Assembly (NCBI GenBank): GCA_949296915.1
Contig: CASFPX010000004.1
Span: 118,558 to 182,557, forward strand
Length of the DNA stretch: 64,000 nucleotides
Origin: Onthovicinus sp900555545
GTDB lineage: Bacteria; Bacillota; Clostridia; Oscillospirales; Acutalibacteraceae
Reading direction: 5' to 3'
The notes under the pieces were generated by a model, which saw only the letters and a list, made by a program, of their open reading frames with translations, searched no databases and was not told the DNA's origin. Position numbers and translations under genes: made by a program. The stretch's first letter is position 1; every line of letters starts with the position of its first letter. Below are positions 35,656 through 44,160 of this stretch, in pieces.

Positions 35656-38600
35656 CTAATTTTGATTCTTCTTGCCGTTTGGCAGAGAAACGGAAAAGTG
35701 CATCTTTTTTCCAAATCCAGCCCTTTTACCAAAGTAGTTGCCCCACTGCAAATCAGGATAATAGCTCCCAAGTGTCAGTTGCAGGCAGGCGGTCACCCCG
35801 GACACGCATCGCCGCAGGCGCACGAACGCATTCAGATCCCGGCACCTGGAATCAATGCGGACGTCCCCTCGATTTTTCAAGTGCACCGTATAATCGCGGA
35901 TGTTATTCCGCCGCGTTTTAAAGTCGTTTGTCGCGACGGAATTGGTCTCCCCGTCCACCTTGGAAAGGAAGTAGTTTGTCATGCTCTGTTCCCAGCCATA
36001 GTCCGGCTTTTTCCCGTAGGGATCCGGAACTATTCCGTCCCCGCGCGCGACGGATGCTGTCCCCTCCGGCCTGCCGATATGGCCCGCCGGGTAGATGGTG
36101 TGGAACGCCTTCCGATGCCAGCTAACGGACTCTACGTCATCCATCAGGTCAACCTCCAGCGTAATTCTGCTGGGATCCATAAACCATGCAAAAATATTTT
36201 TCGGATAGAGGCGGCAGTCCAGCTCGCGATCCTTTTTCTCCATATCCAGACCGAACGTTTTCAATCCGCCGGCACGGAAAATGCCCGTAAGGTAATTGCC
36301 CCTGTGCCGGATATGGTTTAGCTGGATATTTTTCCGCGCCTTTTTCCCGGCAGGGCTGTGCACGGACAGCCGCGGGATCCCCAAAAGGCCGCGCACATCG
36401 CCGGTAAATGGGAGGCCACCCGCCGACCCCAAAGCCGCAGGTGCCGGGGTTTGATATCCCAAGGCATATTCATCGACCTGATATCCACCCTGGAAGAATC
36501 GGATATTCACCGGGCCGCCGGCGGAGCACGGCAGCTCTACATACCCGCTGCGGTGCGGCGCGATGGGCTGCGGAATCTTGCCGTCAAACAGAATATTCCC
36601 CTGTGCATCGGCGCAGACCGCGCGCACCTCGGTCAGGTTGGTGTGGTCAAATCGGTTGGTGATATATAATCGGATCGGTTTGCCAAGGGATGATTGCTGC
36701 TCATCCACAAGTACGGGCGTGAAGGCCTTTTTGGTCAGATAGGCCTCCGGCTTCAGCCGTTTATACGTATCAAAGATGCAGCCCCATTCCCCATAGCCTG
36801 CACATGGGCCCGGCGCGTGGTTCTGGTGGCGTTCACGCGTCCCCTCCGGCAGGTAGAACACATCGTCAATCCCGGCCCAAATGGCACAGCCGAGCGCACC
36901 GTCTGTGCGGAAGATATTGTCCCAGCCACGTGCAATGCTCTCGCCCCATGCCTCGCGGCAGCTGTTATCCTCCCGCAGGTGCTCCGTATTATAACAGGCG
37001 ACATGGGCGAACTCGTCATGCAGGACGGGCAGATCATCCCGGCCCAGTTTGCCGGTGACCTTGTTATAGTGCTTGCTGTAAATATCGTATGGCCTCGGCT
37101 TTGTATGTACGGTATCCGGATAGCTGAAAATCACGGGGCGCGACCGGTCCACGGCTTTGATATAGTCGTACTCCGCACGGAAAGCACCTGTCTCCTCAAA
37201 ACCGGACTCATTGGCCAACGACCAGATGAGGACGGATGGATGGTTCCGTGAATACGCCACCATCTCCGCAAAATTGGTCAGGAACTCCTCCGGCGGATTG
37301 TAAATACCAAAATTGTTGGCTCCCTTGAAGCAGGCGGAATTTTCCTGCTCCACATAGATCCCCATCCGGTCGCACACTGTCAGGAAATAATCGCTGGCCG
37401 GGTAATGAGACGTACGGATATGATTGATGTTGTGCTCCTTATAGATGCGGATCTCCCGCTCTATATCGCTACGGGTAATCGAACGCCCATACAGGTGAGA
37501 GACATCATGGTGGCAGAGCCCGCGCAGCTTGATCTCTTTTCCATTGATATACACCTTGTTCCGGTCTGTTCCATTGGCCCCGCCATAGGTGATCTCCCGG
37601 ATCCCGACAGGATGGACGTTCTCCTGTACCATTTGGCCACCGGAGGACAGCGTCAGGCACAGATGATAGAGATTGGGATGCTCCGCATCCCAGAGTTTGG
37701 CATCCTGTACCGGGAGGGTAAAACGGACGCCGTACCGCTCCCCCTGCCCGGCGGGGGCTTGGGGAGCTGGGATATGCAGCGGGCTATACTTCCGGTCATT
37801 GATGGCACTCTTGGGATATTTCCGGGCCCAACGCTTGGAGGGGGTGATCGCGATGGGCGCATCCCCCTCCCGCGGGATTTGAAATCCCGCAAGTGTGCCG
37901 GAGAACTCGGCGGCGGTCTTTCCACAGTCATCCAGCAGCCTGGCAGTGAGAATATCCTCATCCGCCGCAATGAGTTCACATGAGACCTCCACCCTTGCGG
38001 ACGCCCCGGCCGGCACATAAGTGCCGATGTGTGTCCGAGTGATGTGATGCTCGGGCAGTGCAAACAGGGTAATATCGCGCAGGATGCCGCCTATATTACA
38101 ATGTGCGTAATAACTTGCCCAGGCGGCGCTGCTGATCTTTTCCCCGCCGGGATTCCAAGGCCCCTTTTTCTCCCCCTCCGCGTCGGTCACCCCGATCACA
38201 AGTGTAACCGACTCCGTCCCGGCAAAGGATGTAATCTCACAGTCCCACGCGGTAAAACCGCCTGCGTGCGACCGCACAAAATGGCCGTTGACCCACACGC
38301 GCGCATGGGAGTATATCCCCTCAAAGCGCAGGAACACATGACAGCCTGCAAAGGATGGCGGGATCGACAAGGTGCGCCGGTAGTAATACTCCGTATTGTT
38401 CTGCACATCAAACCCCTGCATGATGAGGGATCCCGGTACTGTCACCGGTCTCCAACGCTCCTGCGGTATCGTATTAAAATCATAGTCCTGCTCCCGGTCA
38501 TAGGCGGATGGAATGGCCGGGATCTCCTCAAAGAGGAACTCCCACTCCGCCATATCCTGCCGGGTGAGGAGCATGGAACTCTCCCCACCCGTTCCCAAGC

Positions 38601-38670
38601 GCTCCGGGATTGCCGGTAATGCCGGGGGATCCCCCAGGCTATAAGCCCGATCCAATCGTTCAAAAGCCAT
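35656..38670 (-). CDS. GH2 beta-galactosidase-like enzyme
   Basis: A 1004-residue cytoplasmic enzyme. N-terminal sugar-binding and Ig-like domains (WRPVTVPGSLIMQGFDVQNN) lead to the TIM barrel: GLCHHDVSHLYGRSI, HIRTSHYPASDYFLTVCDRM, acid/base Glu in IWSLANESGFEE and nucleophile Glu in LHDEFAHV. The C-terminal 350 residues are beta-rich, as in large GH2 beta-galactosidases. It is 29 bases after the dehydrogenase gene and 14 before the transporter. GH2 also contains glucuronidases and mannosidases; beta-galactosidase is the best fit from the barrel motifs and the setting. Confidence 0.87.
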   Translation of the reverse strand: MAFERLDRAYSLGDPPALPAIPERLGTGGESSMLLTRQDMAEWEFLFEEIPAIPSAYDREQDYDFNTIPQERWRPVTVPGSLIMQGFDVQNNTEYYYRRTLSIPPSFAGCHVFLRFEGIYSHARVWVNGHFVRSHAGGFTAWDCEITSFAGTESVTLVIGVTDAEGEKKGPWNPGGEKISSAAWASYYAHCNIGGILRDITLFALPEHHITRTHIGTYVPAGASARVEVSCELIAADEDILTARLLDDCGKTAAEFSGTLAGFQIPREGDAPIAITPSKRWARKYPKSAINDRKYSPLHIPAPQAPAGQGERYGVRFTLPVQDAKLWDAEHPNLYHLCLTLSSGGQMVQENVHPVGIREITYGGANGTDRNKVYINGKEIKLRGLCHHDVSHLYGRSITRSDIEREIRIYKEHNINHIRTSHYPASDYFLTVCDRMGIYVEQENSACFKGANNFGIYNPPEEFLTNFAEMVAYSRNHPSVLIWSLANESGFEETGAFRAEYDYIKAVDRSRPVIFSYPDTVHTKPRPYDIYSKHYNKVTGKLGRDDLPVLHDEFAHVACYNTEHLREDNSCREAWGESIARGWDNIFRTDGALGCAIWAGIDDVFYLPEGTRERHQNHAPGPCAGYGEWGCIFDTYKRLKPEAYLTKKAFTPVLVDEQQSSLGKPIRLYITNRFDHTNLTEVRAVCADAQGNILFDGKIPQPIAPHRSGYVELPCSAGGPVNIRFFQGGYQVDEYALGYQTPAPAALGSAGGLPFTGDVRGLLGIPRLSVHSPAGKKARKNIQLNHIRHRGNYLTGIFRAGGLKTFGLDMEKKDRELDCRLYPKNIFAWFMDPSRITLEVDLMDDVESVSWHRKAFHTIYPAGHIGRPEGTASVARGDGIVPDPYGKKPDYGWEQSMTNYFLSKVDGETNSVATNDFKTRRNNIRDYTVHLKNRGDVRIDSRCRDLNAFVRLRRCVSGVTACLQLTLGSYYPDLQWGNYFGKRAGFGKKMHFSVSLPNGKKNQN

Positions 38671-38699
38671 GCTTTCTCTCCGTAAAATGTACTGAATTA

Positions 38700-39758
38700 C
38701 TACTCCTCATCAAACACGATAGCCACCTTGCCGCACTTGCCGCTGGCCATCAGGGCGTAGGCCTCGCCGGCCTTTTCGAGAGGAAAGCGGTCTGTGACAA
38801 GATCCTCGGGATGGATGTTCCAGCGGACGAGCTTGTCGACCAGATCCTCCATACGCCACAGGGAGGTGACCCAGCTGCCGTAGATAGTCTTCTGGCCGTG
38901 GATGATGTCCGGTGAGGGATTAAAGGTACAGGTATTCCCCTCGCCGACAAAGGCGATCTTACCATAGCTCTTCGTCCCGCGGATGGCGAGCTGGCGTCCT
39001 TGGTCGTTGGCGGAGCAGTCGACCGCCTTTTCCGCGCCCTTGCCGCCGGTGACGGAAAGGATCTTCCCAAGCGCCTCATCATCCGATTTAAACACATAGT
39101 CGGCCAGTCCCAGGTCCTGGGCAATTTTCAAGCGGGAATCGTCGTACTCCACGCCGATCAGCTTGTCGGCGCCCATGGCGCGTGCAAGCTGGAGCGCTGC
39201 CAGCCCAACGGGGCCGAGGCCCACAACCAATACCGTATCATCGCCGCCGATCGTGATCTTCTCGAGCGCTTCATATACCGTGCCAAACCCACAGGCAACC
39301 TGTGCACCGTCCACATACGTCAACTCATCGGGCAGCGGGATCAAGTCCTTTTCCTCCGCCAGGATGTACGGCGCCATGCCGCCATTGCGCTGCCAGCCGT
39401 ACGCCTGACGGTGTTCCGATGTGCAGGAGATCGCATAGCCACGGCGGCAATCATAGCACAGGCCGCAGCCGCTGATGTGGTAGATGATCACGCGGTCACC
39501 CTTTTTAAAGCGCCGCAGTCCCTCGCCCTCCTCCACGATGACGCCGCAGGGTTCATGGCCGGCAATGGTTCCGTCAATATAGCCCTCCGCGCCTTTTCCG
39601 GTATGTTCCCGGTAGATGCAGCGGATATCGCTGCCGCAGATCGTGGAGGCCATCGTCTTGATGAGTACCTGGCCGTGCCCTGGCTTCGGGATATCAAACT
39701 CCTTAAATTCCACTGTGCTGTTGCCCGGGAGCGTTGCTCCGATCATTTTACCTTCCAT
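38700..39758 (-). CDS. Zinc-dependent alcohol/polyol dehydrogenase (MDR family)
   Basis: A 352-residue medium-chain dehydrogenase. Catalytic zinc: ICGSDIR and GHEPCG; structural zinc: four Cys in SGCGLCYDCRRGYAISC; NAD(P) fold: VLVVGLGPVGLAALQLARAM. The ATG at 39758 shares a base with the stop codon of the aldo/keto reductase gene (TAATG), and AAAGGAG precedes it. The pair probably oxidises or reduces a liberated sugar or its breakdown product (fucose, galactose or related), but no specific activity can be assigned. Confidence 0.9.
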   Translation of the reverse strand: MEGKMIGATLPGNSTVEFKEFDIPKPGHGQVLIKTMASTICGSDIRCIYREHTGKGAEGYIDGTIAGHEPCGVIVEEGEGLRRFKKGDRVIIYHISGCGLCYDCRRGYAISCTSEHRQAYGWQRNGGMAPYILAEEKDLIPLPDELTYVDGAQVACGFGTVYEALEKITIGGDDTVLVVGLGPVGLAALQLARAMGADKLIGVEYDDSRLKIAQDLGLADYVFKSDDEALGKILSVTGGKGAEKAVDCSANDQGRQLAIRGTKSYGKIAFVGEGNTCTFNPSPDIIHGQKTIYGSWVTSLWRMEDLVDKLVRWNIHPEDLVTDRFPLEKAGEAYALMASGKCGKVAIVFDEE

Positions 39759-40750
39759 TATAAATTCTCCTTTAACCATGTGTTATCTTGATAAACCCAG
39801 TGATCCAATTTTCCATCAAGATCCCAGAGATCCTGCCAATCGTCGGACCCCGGCCAGAGGAACACCTGCCCCTTGACCAGGCGGCAGTTGCAGTCCGCCG
39901 CACGGATCCGCGCCATCTCCTCCGCAGAGAGCGGATCCCGCACCGCCGCCAGATTAGAGGCAATATTGCGCGGATTCCCCGAGAATGGGATCGGCGTATG
40001 ACCGCGCGTGACGGCCCACCTGAGGCAGATCTCCTGCGGCGAACAACCGTGCTCCTGTGCCAGTGATTGGATGACCGGCAGCTTTGTATCAACCACATCC
40101 TCCGCGGTGCGATCCCGATCAGGGCGGTTCGGGCTGCCAAGCGGACAGAACCCGATGACCTGCATCCCATGTGCCTTACAGTAATCATATAGCTCCGGCT
40201 GCTGGAAGGACGGATGCAATTCCATCTCGTTGGCGTACGGCCGGATCTCGCACAGTGGCAGGACGGCCTCAAACTTTGGGATCGTCATGTTGCTTGTGGC
40301 GATCTCACGCACCAGCCCATCGCGCTTGAGCTGTTCCATCTGCCGCCACGCGACCATAAAGTCCTCCACAAAAAACGGGCGGCTGTCCGGGCTGCGGCTG
40401 TCGCCGGAGCATCCCTTCGCATGATAGTTTGGGAACGGCCAGTGGAGTATATAGAGATCCAAATACTCAAGGCCCAGATCCTTTAGGGACTGCTTGCAGC
40501 TGGCGATCACCTGACCCTCTCCGTGCATATCGTTCCACACCTTGCTGATGATGGTCAGCGCGTCGCGCGCCACAAGCCCCTCCTCAAATGCGCGCCGGAA
40601 CACGTCGCCGATCTGCCGCTCGTTGCCATACACGCTCGCGCAGTCAAAGGTGCAGTAGCCGCACCGGATTGCCTCATAGACAGCCCGCGCGACCGTCTCC
40701 TCATCGTATCTGTCGGAACCAAAGGTTCCAAATCCAATCTGATCCAACAT
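39758..40750 (-). CDS. Aldo/keto reductase
   Basis: A 330-residue NADP-dependent TIM-barrel oxidoreductase with the catalytic tetrad visible: Asp and Tyr in FDCASVYGNE, Lys in IISKVWND and His in YILHWPF; the cofactor loop is near RGHTPIPFSGNP. It starts 74 bases after the LacI repressor gene, with an operator copy in between (40774-40788). Some members act as L-fucose or D-arabinose dehydrogenases, which would suit a fucosidase operon; this is a suggestion only. Confidence 0.9.
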   Translation of the reverse strand: MLDQIGFGTFGSDRYDEETVARAVYEAIRCGYCTFDCASVYGNERQIGDVFRRAFEEGLVARDALTIISKVWNDMHGEGQVIASCKQSLKDLGLEYLDLYILHWPFPNYHAKGCSGDSRSPDSRPFFVEDFMVAWRQMEQLKRDGLVREIATSNMTIPKFEAVLPLCEIRPYANEMELHPSFQQPELYDYCKAHGMQVIGFCPLGSPNRPDRDRTAEDVVDTKLPVIQSLAQEHGCSPQEICLRWAVTRGHTPIPFSGNPRNIASNLAAVRDPLSAEEMARIRAADCNCRLVKGQVFLWPGSDDWQDLWDLDGKLDHWVYQDNTWLKENL

Positions 40751-40773
40751 TTTCTTCCCCCGTCTCTGTATTT

Positions 40774-40788
40774 CGTAACGTTTCGATT
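40774..40788. promoter_or_regulatory. LacI-type operator copy A (before the reductase gene)
   Basis: The sequence CGTAACGTTTCGATT lies 24 bases before the aldo/keto reductase start. It is one of four matching sites. A 20-base block here (40777-40796) is identical to the block at 46601-46620. Confidence 0.7.
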
Positions 40789-40823
40789 TTTTGCAATAAA
40801 AAGAACCTTTTCGTTTTGCCGAT

Positions 40824-41810
40824 TTAAAGTGAACGAATGGATTCCCCTACGATCAATTCCGCAGGCAGCATGATATCCTCTTTCTCCCCGCCGGCCATCT
40901 GACGCAGCAGCTGGCCGGCCGCCTGACGCCCAATCTCGCCCAGCGGCTGATTGACCGTGGCCAAACTGGGCGTAATCACCTTGCTCAGATCGTGGTTGTC
41001 AAAACCGATAAAGCTGTAATCCTCGGGAATCCTGCAGCGCAGCTCGTTAATCGCAATAATTGCGCCGACCGTCATCTCGTAGTTGGAGACAAAGACAGCC
41101 GTAACATCGTCTGCGCCACGGATAATCTCCTTCATTGCCAGGTAGCCGCCGTCCACTGTAAAATTCCCATAATAGATCAGGGACTCGTCACAGCAGCCGG
41201 CAAGGCGCATGGACTCCTCATATCCCTTACGCCGTTCATCGGCCGTATAGGTGCCGCGTGCACCGGAAATAAACGCCACGCGGCGGTGCCCTTTGGCGGT
41301 GAGCAACCGTACCGCCTGTGCACTGATCTCCCGGTTGTTGATTAGAACATGAGAGACTCTGTCGCTGGGCGTAAAGCGGTCAATTGCAACGGCCGGAACC
41401 CCCTCGGGAAGCATATCAAAAATTTTTCCATCCGCCGTGATGGGCATCACGATCACGCCGTCCACCATCTTGGACTGTAAAAATTCAAGTGATTTTTTTT
41501 CGAGGTCGGGATCACTCCGGCAGTCACACACCAGGATCCCATACCCACGGCTGCGCAGTTCATCCTCCATCGCACTGATAATGGTGGTACTGAACGTGTT
41601 TGCCAGCTCCGGGATCAGCACACCCACTGTCATGGAGCGGTGCGTCTTGAGGCCGCGGGCGTATTCATTGCGCACATAGCCAAGCTTCTTGACCGCCGCT
41701 TCAATCAGTTCCCGATTTTTGGGGCGCACGTTGGCTCCGTTTAAATAGGCGCTGATCGTCGCATATCCGAGCCCGGTCTCCCGGGCAATGTCCTTGATGG
41801 TAGCAGCCAT
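40824..41810 (-). CDS. LacI-family transcriptional repressor of the glycan operon
   Basis: A 328-residue regulator. Residues 4-50 form the LacI helix-turn-helix (TIKDIARETGLGYATISAYL, with hinge helix near 50); residues 60-328 are the periplasmic-binding-like sensor (VGVLIPELANTFSTTII, FIGFDNHDLSKVITPSLATV). The ATG follows GGGAGGA. Its own promoter carries an operator copy right at the predicted start, so it is probably autorepressed. It is the first gene of the long co-directional operon, and a second pair of sites flanks the upstream transporter promoter. The inducer is probably a sugar released by the enzymes (fucose, galactose or GalNAc-containing). Confidence 0.93.
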   Translation of the reverse strand: MAATIKDIARETGLGYATISAYLNGANVRPKNRELIEAAVKKLGYVRNEYARGLKTHRSMTVGVLIPELANTFSTTIISAMEDELRSRGYGILVCDCRSDPDLEKKSLEFLQSKMVDGVIVMPITADGKIFDMLPEGVPAVAIDRFTPSDRVSHVLINNREISAQAVRLLTAKGHRRVAFISGARGTYTADERRKGYEESMRLAGCCDESLIYYGNFTVDGGYLAMKEIIRGADDVTAVFVSNYEMTVGAIIAINELRCRIPEDYSFIGFDNHDLSKVITPSLATVNQPLGEIGRQAAGQLLRQMAGGEKEDIMLPAELIVGESIRSL

Positions 41811-41825
41811 GGCGTCCTCCCAGTT

Positions 41826-41840
41826 CGTATCGTTTCGAGA
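41826..41840. promoter_or_regulatory. LacI-type operator copy B (repressor promoter)
   Basis: CGTATCGTTTCGAGA lies directly downstream of the -10 box (41843-41848), over the predicted transcription start of the repressor gene and therefore of the whole operon. Confidence 0.8.
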
Positions 41841-41842
41841 TC

Positions 41843-41871
41843 ATTTTATCACTTGTCCCCCATGGCGTCAA
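41843..41871 (-). promoter_or_regulatory. Predicted promoter of the LacI gene and long glycan operon
   Basis: On the minus strand TTGACG (41871-41866), a 17-base spacer and TAAAAT (41848-41843). A weak 6-bp hairpin (41877-41897) lies just upstream and is not a convincing terminator for the GH95-like gene, so read-through from the transporter promoter is also possible. Confidence 0.8.
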
Positions 41872-41928
41872 TATTTACGGACGGATTGGCTGTCCGTCTG
41901 CTCATACAAATTCATCCTGTATTTTTGT

Positions 41929-44160
41929 CTATTCCGACCACAGCTCAACCCGATCCCCCTTGCCGAGACGAAGATAGACTCGCCCCCCGGACCGTTCAAA
42001 CGGAATGGAAGAACGGAAATCGCCTGGAAAGTGGTGGATCAGTTCAATATCCTGATCCTCTGCCGCCTGAAGGGAGAGATACTGCAACATGCCGCCGTGA
42101 TATTTCAGCGACACCAGCACGCCGCCGCTGCCCAGCAAGTTTTTGAACTCGATATCGCTCCATGTTTTTGGTACAGCGCGCAGGGGTTCAATCACCCCAT
42201 TTTCACAGTACAGGAGCATCTCCTGAATCGCACTGACCGCGCAGAAAGTCCCCTCCAGCGTGAAGGGGCGGTATGTCAAATTGGACAGCCCCTGTTTGGT
42301 GTAGTCCCCATTGACATGGAACCCGTTTGGCAGGCAAAAATAGCGCCAGAATTGGTTCAGGATTCGGGCCGCTTTCTCCCCGTTGCGCTGGACGCAGTAA
42401 AACTGCGCCATCCACGCAAAGGAATAGCCGCACCAGTTCTGTGTACCTAATTTTTCCAAATCGGCAATGGTCGCATCAATAATCCGGCGTTCACCGGGCT
42501 GGTCATAATCAAGCAGGCGCAGTGGGAAGATCGCCATGGCGTGGGAATGATGGCGGTGGGACTCCATCAGCCGCTCTTTCGGATCAAGCATCAGGACGTG
42601 ATCCGGCGCGACCACGAGCGGGTCCATCCGGTCCAGAATCCTTTGATACTTCTCCGCATCCTGCGGCCTGCCGGCCGGTGCAGCATAACGGATCAGATGG
42701 ATCAGCGCTGCACGCATCAGGCTGAGATCATAGTTGGAATTCGGCCGGAGGAACGCCCGCCGCGTATCGTCGTGAATCTCCGACGAGGAGGACCAGGGGA
42801 GGTAGTATTTCCCTCCGCGTTCCTCAAGCAGTGCGATAATGTTCCGCATGCTCGCCGCGGCGTAGGGATATGCCTGATCGCGCAGAAAAGCGAGGTCCTG
42901 TGTATATGCATAGTGGCGAAAGATCATATCGCACAGCCAAAGCTGATTGGTCGGGGAGAGCGAGTACATCGGCCATCCGCCGAGCGCCTCACCGCGGATA
43001 TCCATCACCGCCGGCAGGCACAGGCCGTCCGTACCATAATAGGTGCGTGCAAACCGCTCCGCCTGTGGGGTCAGCTTGATCAAATAGTCGATAAAACAGG
43101 CGCCCTCCTCCAGGTGGTTTGCCTTCCCGTAGGACTGATAGCACAGCTGTGTATTCAGGTCGTGATGATAATCGCCCTTCCACGGCGGAAGTTCGCCGTC
43201 ATCGGCTGTCCACAATCCCTGGAGCGGCATGGGATAAAATCCCCGGCGGCTACATGCGGCAAGCAGGTAGTTGCCGATATACCAGCTCCGCTTGAGCACT
43301 GCGTCCGGAATGGAGATGGCACTTTTCGCCCAGTAACCGGCCCACCATTTGATGTGATCCGCAAGCGATGCCGCATAGCCCCTATCCAAGGCATCCGCGA
43401 GCAAACGCGCCCCGTATTCGAGAAAGTTCGAGCCATCATGGGAAGAGACAACGGTATAAACGATCAGCGTATCCGCCGCACTGCGCAGGATCTCCACCAT
43501 TGTCGCATAGGAAAAATGATCGCTGACCTGCTGGACAAAGCAGAGCTGCTCCGCCTGCCCAAACACGCCGTTCACCATCCGCCTCCTTTTCTCCGGCACC
43601 GGATAATGCAAACGCTGCAGGGAGGCAGAGATCCGCGGCTTGCGGGAAAAAAGATGACAGAGCGGGGATTTTCCCCGCGAGCCGAATGCCGGATTTTCCA
43701 ACTGAACTTGAACGGAGGGCGTGTTGACGCGAATGTACCCCACACGCTCTTTGGCAGAAATAAAGGTATTAACCTTTACACCACCGGCGTGAAGCTCCGC
43801 TTCAGCCGTGGTGAGATCAAGACGGGACACCACGTTCGCCTGCACACCCAGGTTGAGGACGATCTTCCCCACTGGCAGTTTGGTGGGGGTTGGGCGCATA
43901 TATCCGTTTTTGTCATAGACACGGCGAATGCGGGAGATCTTCCCCTTTTTTGCCCATTCCGTCAATTTTTGATAGGTGAAGTCCCGTTGATCCTGCGGGC
44001 GGTAAGAGCAATCCCAGATATCGCCCTTATCCAGGCTGAACCGAAGCCGGTCGGAATCCGACCAGATCATGGCCCCGATATCCCCGTTCCCGAGCGGGAG
44101 GCCCTCATCCCAGGAGCGTATGGTATGATCGGATTCAATCAAATAGCGTTTTTCTTCCAT
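41929..44160 (-). CDS. GH95-like (alpha/alpha)6-barrel glycosidase
   Basis: A 743-residue cytoplasmic protein. Its start (SWDEGLPLGNGDIGAMIWSD) and its barrel motifs (ESHRHHSHAMAIFPLRLL, CGYSFAWMAQFYC) follow the GH95 plan, but the Asn pair of the active site reads HHDLNTQLCYQ instead of NxNTQMNYW, so the mechanism or substrate may differ from alpha-1,2-fucosidase. It starts on the stop codon of the GPH transporter gene (TAATG), so a transported substrate is probably its substrate. No close match to a characterised enzyme is recognised from the sequence. Confidence 0.75.
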   Translation of the reverse strand: MEEKRYLIESDHTIRSWDEGLPLGNGDIGAMIWSDSDRLRFSLDKGDIWDCSYRPQDQRDFTYQKLTEWAKKGKISRIRRVYDKNGYMRPTPTKLPVGKIVLNLGVQANVVSRLDLTTAEAELHAGGVKVNTFISAKERVGYIRVNTPSVQVQLENPAFGSRGKSPLCHLFSRKPRISASLQRLHYPVPEKRRRMVNGVFGQAEQLCFVQQVSDHFSYATMVEILRSAADTLIVYTVVSSHDGSNFLEYGARLLADALDRGYAASLADHIKWWAGYWAKSAISIPDAVLKRSWYIGNYLLAACSRRGFYPMPLQGLWTADDGELPPWKGDYHHDLNTQLCYQSYGKANHLEEGACFIDYLIKLTPQAERFARTYYGTDGLCLPAVMDIRGEALGGWPMYSLSPTNQLWLCDMIFRHYAYTQDLAFLRDQAYPYAAASMRNIIALLEERGGKYYLPWSSSSEIHDDTRRAFLRPNSNYDLSLMRAALIHLIRYAAPAGRPQDAEKYQRILDRMDPLVVAPDHVLMLDPKERLMESHRHHSHAMAIFPLRLLDYDQPGERRIIDATIADLEKLGTQNWCGYSFAWMAQFYCVQRNGEKAARILNQFWRYFCLPNGFHVNGDYTKQGLSNLTYRPFTLEGTFCAVSAIQEMLLYCENGVIEPLRAVPKTWSDIEFKNLLGSGGVLVSLKYHGGMLQYLSLQAAEDQDIELIHHFPGDFRSSIPFERSGGRVYLRLGKGDRVELWSE

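Noticed and set aside
41877..41897. Terminator after the GH95-like gene
   Set aside because: Only a six-pair stem with no T run; not enough to call a terminator.
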